From the NCBI GenBank assembly GCA_019637175.1, contig JAHBWD010000007.1, positions 1-64,000 on the forward strand: a stretch of DNA of 64,000 nt. Reading direction: 5' to 3'. The translations under genes and the position numbers were made by a program. Every line of letters starts with the position of its first letter. Within the stretch, counting starts at the first letter, position 1. The DNA comes from Labilithrix sp. (GTDB lineage Bacteria; Myxococcota_A; Polyangia; Polyangiales; Polyangiaceae). Below are positions 61,923-64,000 of the stretch, in pieces. The notes under the pieces were generated by a model that worked only from the letters and a program-made list of their open reading frames with translations, ran no database searches and had not been told where the DNA came from.

Positions 61923-62210
61923 ATGGCAATGATGGATGACGACAAAGACTTCGGCCGTACGCCGGATCTCAACGCCGACGCGCCCGGCCGCCGCCGCGGT
62001 GGCAAGAAGCGCGTTTGCAAGTTCTGCGCGGACAAGGCCGTTCTCATCGACTACAAAGACCCGCAGGCGCTCAAGTACTTCGTGTCGGAGCGCGGCAAGG
62101 TCGTCCCCCGCCGCATCAGCGGCAACTGCGCCCTGCACCAGCGCAAGGTGACGCTCGCGGTCAAGCGCGCGCGCAACATCGCGCTCCTTCCCTTCACCGT
62201 CACGAGCTGA
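61923..62210 (+). CDS. rpsR: 30S ribosomal protein bS18
   Basis: bS18 partners bS6 on 16S rRNA. The core [20 protein letters not shown], then [20 protein letters not shown] and [20 protein letters not shown], is intact. It is the zinc-binding form with CKFC plus CALH as four ligands. The 95-residue length includes a 28-residue N-terminal extension. The ATG at 61923 is used; ATG 61929 is an alternative. It lies between rpsF and rplI, the standard order. Confidence 0.95.
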   Translation: MAMMDDDKDFGRTPDLNADAPGRRRGGKKRVCKFCADKAVLIDYKDPQALKYFVSERGKVVPRRISGNCALHQRKVTLAVKRARNIALLPFTVTS

Positions 62211-62218
62211 GGATCATC

Positions 62219-62674
62219 ATGGCAACGACCCTTCAGGTGGTCCTGCAGAGCGACGTCGAGAAGGTGGGAACCTCCGGCGAGCTCGTGAAGGTCCGTCCGG
62301 GCTTCGCCCGCAACTACCTCATCCCGCGTGGCCTCGCCGTCCCGGCGACGACCGCCGCGATCAACCGCATCAACCACGAGAAGGCCGTCGCGATCGCGAA
62401 GGCCGAGAAGAACAAGAAAGAGGCGCAGGGCGTCGCCGCGAGCATCAACGCGCTCAAGCTGACGATCGCTCGCTCCGTCGGCGAAGACGACCGCCTCTTC
62501 GGCTCCGTCACCGCCAAGGAGATCGAGAGCGCGGCCAAGGCCGCGGGCGTCACGATCGACCGCAAGAAGATGCAGCTCGCCGAGCCCCTCAAGGCGCTCG
62601 GCTCGTTCGAGATCCCGGTGAAGCTGATGACCGACGTCGTCGCGACGCTGAAGGTCGAGGTCGTGAAGAAGTAA
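62219..62674 (+). CDS. rplI: 50S ribosomal protein bL9
   Basis: bL9 bridges the L1 stalk region and affects translation fidelity. The 151-residue protein has the N-terminal motif MATTLQVVLQSDVEKVGTSG then ELVKVRPGFARNYLIPRGLA, a long central helix (AVAIAKAEKNKKEAQGVAAS) and a C-terminal domain ending FEIPVKLMTDVVATLKVEVV. It ends 26 bp before a strong hairpin. Confidence 0.95.
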   Translation: MATTLQVVLQSDVEKVGTSGELVKVRPGFARNYLIPRGLAVPATTAAINRINHEKAVAIAKAEKNKKEAQGVAASINALKLTIARSVGEDDRLFGSVTAKEIESAAKAAGVTIDRKKMQLAEPLKALGSFEIPVKLMTDVVATLKVEVVKK

Positions 62675-62700
62675 GTCTGCTACGTCTTCTTTCTCACGCA

Positions 62701-62740
62701 ACGAACGCCCCGGTCCGGCCGACTGGGGCGTTCGTCATTT
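62701..62740 (+). terminator. Strong hairpin between rplI and dnaB
   Basis: ACGAACGCCCC (62701-62711) and GGGGCGTTCGT (62725-62735) form a perfect 11-bp GC-rich stem with a 13-nt loop, followed by CATTT. It begins 26 bp after the rplI stop and ends 19 bp before the dnaB start. It is the best intrinsic-terminator candidate in the window, although the T-run is short; partial read-through into dnaB is likely. Confidence 0.6.
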
Positions 62741-62753
62741 GGAGGATCAGCCT

Positions 62754-64000
62754 GTGGAGAAGATGCGCGGATTCCGGGTGCAAGCTGTCGAGAACCCGCC
62801 CGTCATCGAAGGGCGAGTGCCGCCGCACGATCTCGCGGCGGAGGCGGCCGTCCTCTCGGCGGTCATGCTCGACCCGTCGGCGCTCGACAAGGTCGTCGAG
62901 CTCAAGGCCGAGTACTTCTACTCCGAGGCGCACCGGCGGATCTTCGAGGCCTGCCTCGAGCTCAAGGGCGCCGGCCAGCCCGTCGACGTCTTGCAGGTGC
63001 AGAGCTGGCTGAAGGATCGCCAGCGCCTCGCCCAGGTCGGCGGCGCCGGGTACCTGACCGAGATCCTCGACGCGGCGCCCATCGTCGCGAACGTCGCCGC
63101 GTACGGCCGGATCATTCACGAGAAGCACCGGATCCGTCAGCTCATCCTCGCGTGCCAGCGCGTCTCGGCGCAGGGCTACGTCGACTACGGCGAGCCGCAG
63201 GCGTTCATCGACGGGGCCGAGCAGGCCGTCTACAACATCGCGCGCCAGTCGACGAAGCAGAGCGTCGAGAAGCTGCTCGACGTCATGAAGAAGTCGTTCA
63301 AGCGATTGAACGACGCCGTCGCCCGCGGTGACCGCATCACCGGCGTTCCCACCGGCTTCGATCGCTTCGATCGCATGACCGCGGGCCTCCACGAGGGCGA
63401 CCTCTCGATCGTCGCCGCGCGTCCCGGCATGGGAAAGACGAGCCTCGTGCTCAACATGGCGGCGAACGTCGCGAGCCCCAAGGGCCGCGAGGTCGACGGC
63501 GATCCGAGCGATCGCTGGGAAGACGCCGGCGTCGGCTGCGTCGTCTTCTCGCTCGAGATGCCGCGCGAGCAGCTCGCGAATCGTATGGTGTGCTCCGAGG
63601 CGCGCGTCGACGTGAGCAAGATGCGCACGGGCCACCTCGGTCCGCAAGACTGGAGCAAGCTCACGCAGGCCGCGAGCTTCCTCGGCAGCCTGCCGATCTG
63701 GATCGACGACTCGCCCGGCCTGTCGATCATCGAGCTGCGCGCGAAGGTGCGGAGGCTCCAATCGGAGTACGACGTCAAGGACGACGAGGGCCGCAAGGTG
63801 CGCAAGATCGGCCTCGTCATCATCGACTACCTCCAGCTCATGAAGGGGCGCGACGGCGCGCAGTCGCGCGAGCAGGAGATCAGCGAGATCTCGCGAGGCC
63901 TCAAAGGCCTCGCCAAGGAGCTCGAGGTCCCCGTGATCGCGCTCTCTCAGCTCAATCGCGCGGTCGAGACGCGGAGCGAGAAGTCGAAGCGCCCGCTCAT
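62754..64000 (+). CDS. dnaB: Replicative DNA helicase DnaB, C terminus cut by window edge
   Basis: DnaB unwinds DNA at the replication fork. The visible 415 codons cover the N-terminal domain (PHDLAAEAAVLSAVMLDPSA), the linker helix and most of the RecA-like ATPase: VPTGFDRFDRMTAGLHEGDL, Walker A ARPGMGKTSLV, CVVFSLEMPREQLANRM, and Walker B LVIIDYLQLMKG with LSQLNRAVE at the end. No intein interrupts the visible P-loop region. The GTG at 62754 has GGAGG with an 8-nt gap. The frame is open at the window end. Confidence 0.95.
   Translation, partial: MEKMRGFRVQAVENPPVIEGRVPPHDLAAEAAVLSAVMLDPSALDKVVELKAEYFYSEAHRRIFEACLELKGAGQPVDVLQVQSWLKDRQRLAQVGGAGYLTEILDAAPIVANVAAYGRIIHEKHRIRQLILACQRVSAQGYVDYGEPQAFIDGAEQAVYNIARQSTKQSVEKLLDVMKKSFKRLNDAVARGDRITGVPTGFDRFDRMTAGLHEGDLSIVAARPGMGKTSLVLNMAANVASPKGREVDGDPSDRWEDAGVGCVVFSLEMPREQLANRMVCSEARVDVSKMRTGHLGPQDWSKLTQAASFLGSLPIWIDDSPGLSIIELRAKVRRLQSEYDVKDDEGRKVRKIGLVIIDYLQLMKGRDGAQSREQEISEISRGLKGLAKELEVPVIALSQLNRAVETRSEKSKRPL

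Overview
The window is about 64 kb of GC-rich bacterial chromosome. Its gene content points to a myxobacterium (Myxococcota, probably Polyangiia). Evidence for this includes a secreted LPMO-like protein with a MYXO-CTERM tail, a delta-60 repeat lipoprotein, three Hanks-type Ser/Thr kinases next to an FHA-domain AAA+ activator, about a dozen lipoproteins with clear lipoboxes, very strong G/C third-position bias and frequent GTG starts. Genus level cannot be read from the sequence alone.

Layout. (1) 1-1702: the start of a lipoprotein gene running off the left edge, then an IS3-family insertion sequence whose orfB is intact and whose orfA carries two compensating frameshifts. (2) 1767-9954: housekeeping genes: a methyltransferase, hisB, a Crp/Fnr regulator, a RodZ-like HTH membrane protein, recO, a PfkB kinase, a DUF971 protein, murJ, engB and a lipoprotein esterase. 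(3) 10005-11861: a tRNA-Val(CAC) gene followed by a small integrated element. Its ends are a 39-nt direct repeat of the tRNA 3' half. Inside are a decayed tyrosine-integrase C terminus and an intact two-gene HTH/nucleotidyltransferase module that resembles a toxin-antitoxin pair. (4) 11940-31056: a heme-oxygenase-like diiron-type protein, Cys-rich and other lipoproteins, two tandem envelope proteins, a PrsW protease, an RCK-type protein, a Tat-lipoprotein/GMC oxidoreductase pair, a TrmH methyltransferase, an SDR, a CHAT-protease lipoprotein, and a sigma factor with its probable anti-sigma factor. (5) 31237-35152: a three-gene minus-strand operon in which each stop overlaps the next start. It encodes a SulP anion transporter fused to a gamma-class carbonic anhydrase, followed by two SPFH (stomatin/prohibitin-like) proteins. 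(6) 35284-49665: signalling and envelope genes: FHA-AAA+ activator, TPR/PEGA-like protein, three Ser/Thr kinases, LPMO-like protein, delta-60 lipoprotein, GH63-like glucosidase, a beta-propeller-like lipoprotein and a VWA lipoprotein. (7) 49734-56274: a MacAB-type efflux system, a methyltransferase, a small lipoprotein, and an alpha/beta hydrolase overlapping an RlmI-type rRNA methyltransferase. (8) 56632-64000: a TPR membrane protein, prs, a Uma2-family gene with tandem repeats, then the conserved block rplY-pth-rpsF-rpsR-rplI-dnaB, with dnaB cut by the right edge.

Two loci deserve most attention. The SulP-gammaCA-SPFH-SPFH operon looks like a dedicated bicarbonate-uptake and conversion unit with membrane-scaffold partners; every assayed Cam-type catalytic residue except the acidic-loop glutamate is present. 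The tRNA-Val mini-element is a clear example of an element that lost its integrase but kept its HTH/nucleotidyltransferase pair, with a near-palindromic operator candidate over the pair's promoter. No CRISPR array or rRNA gene was seen.
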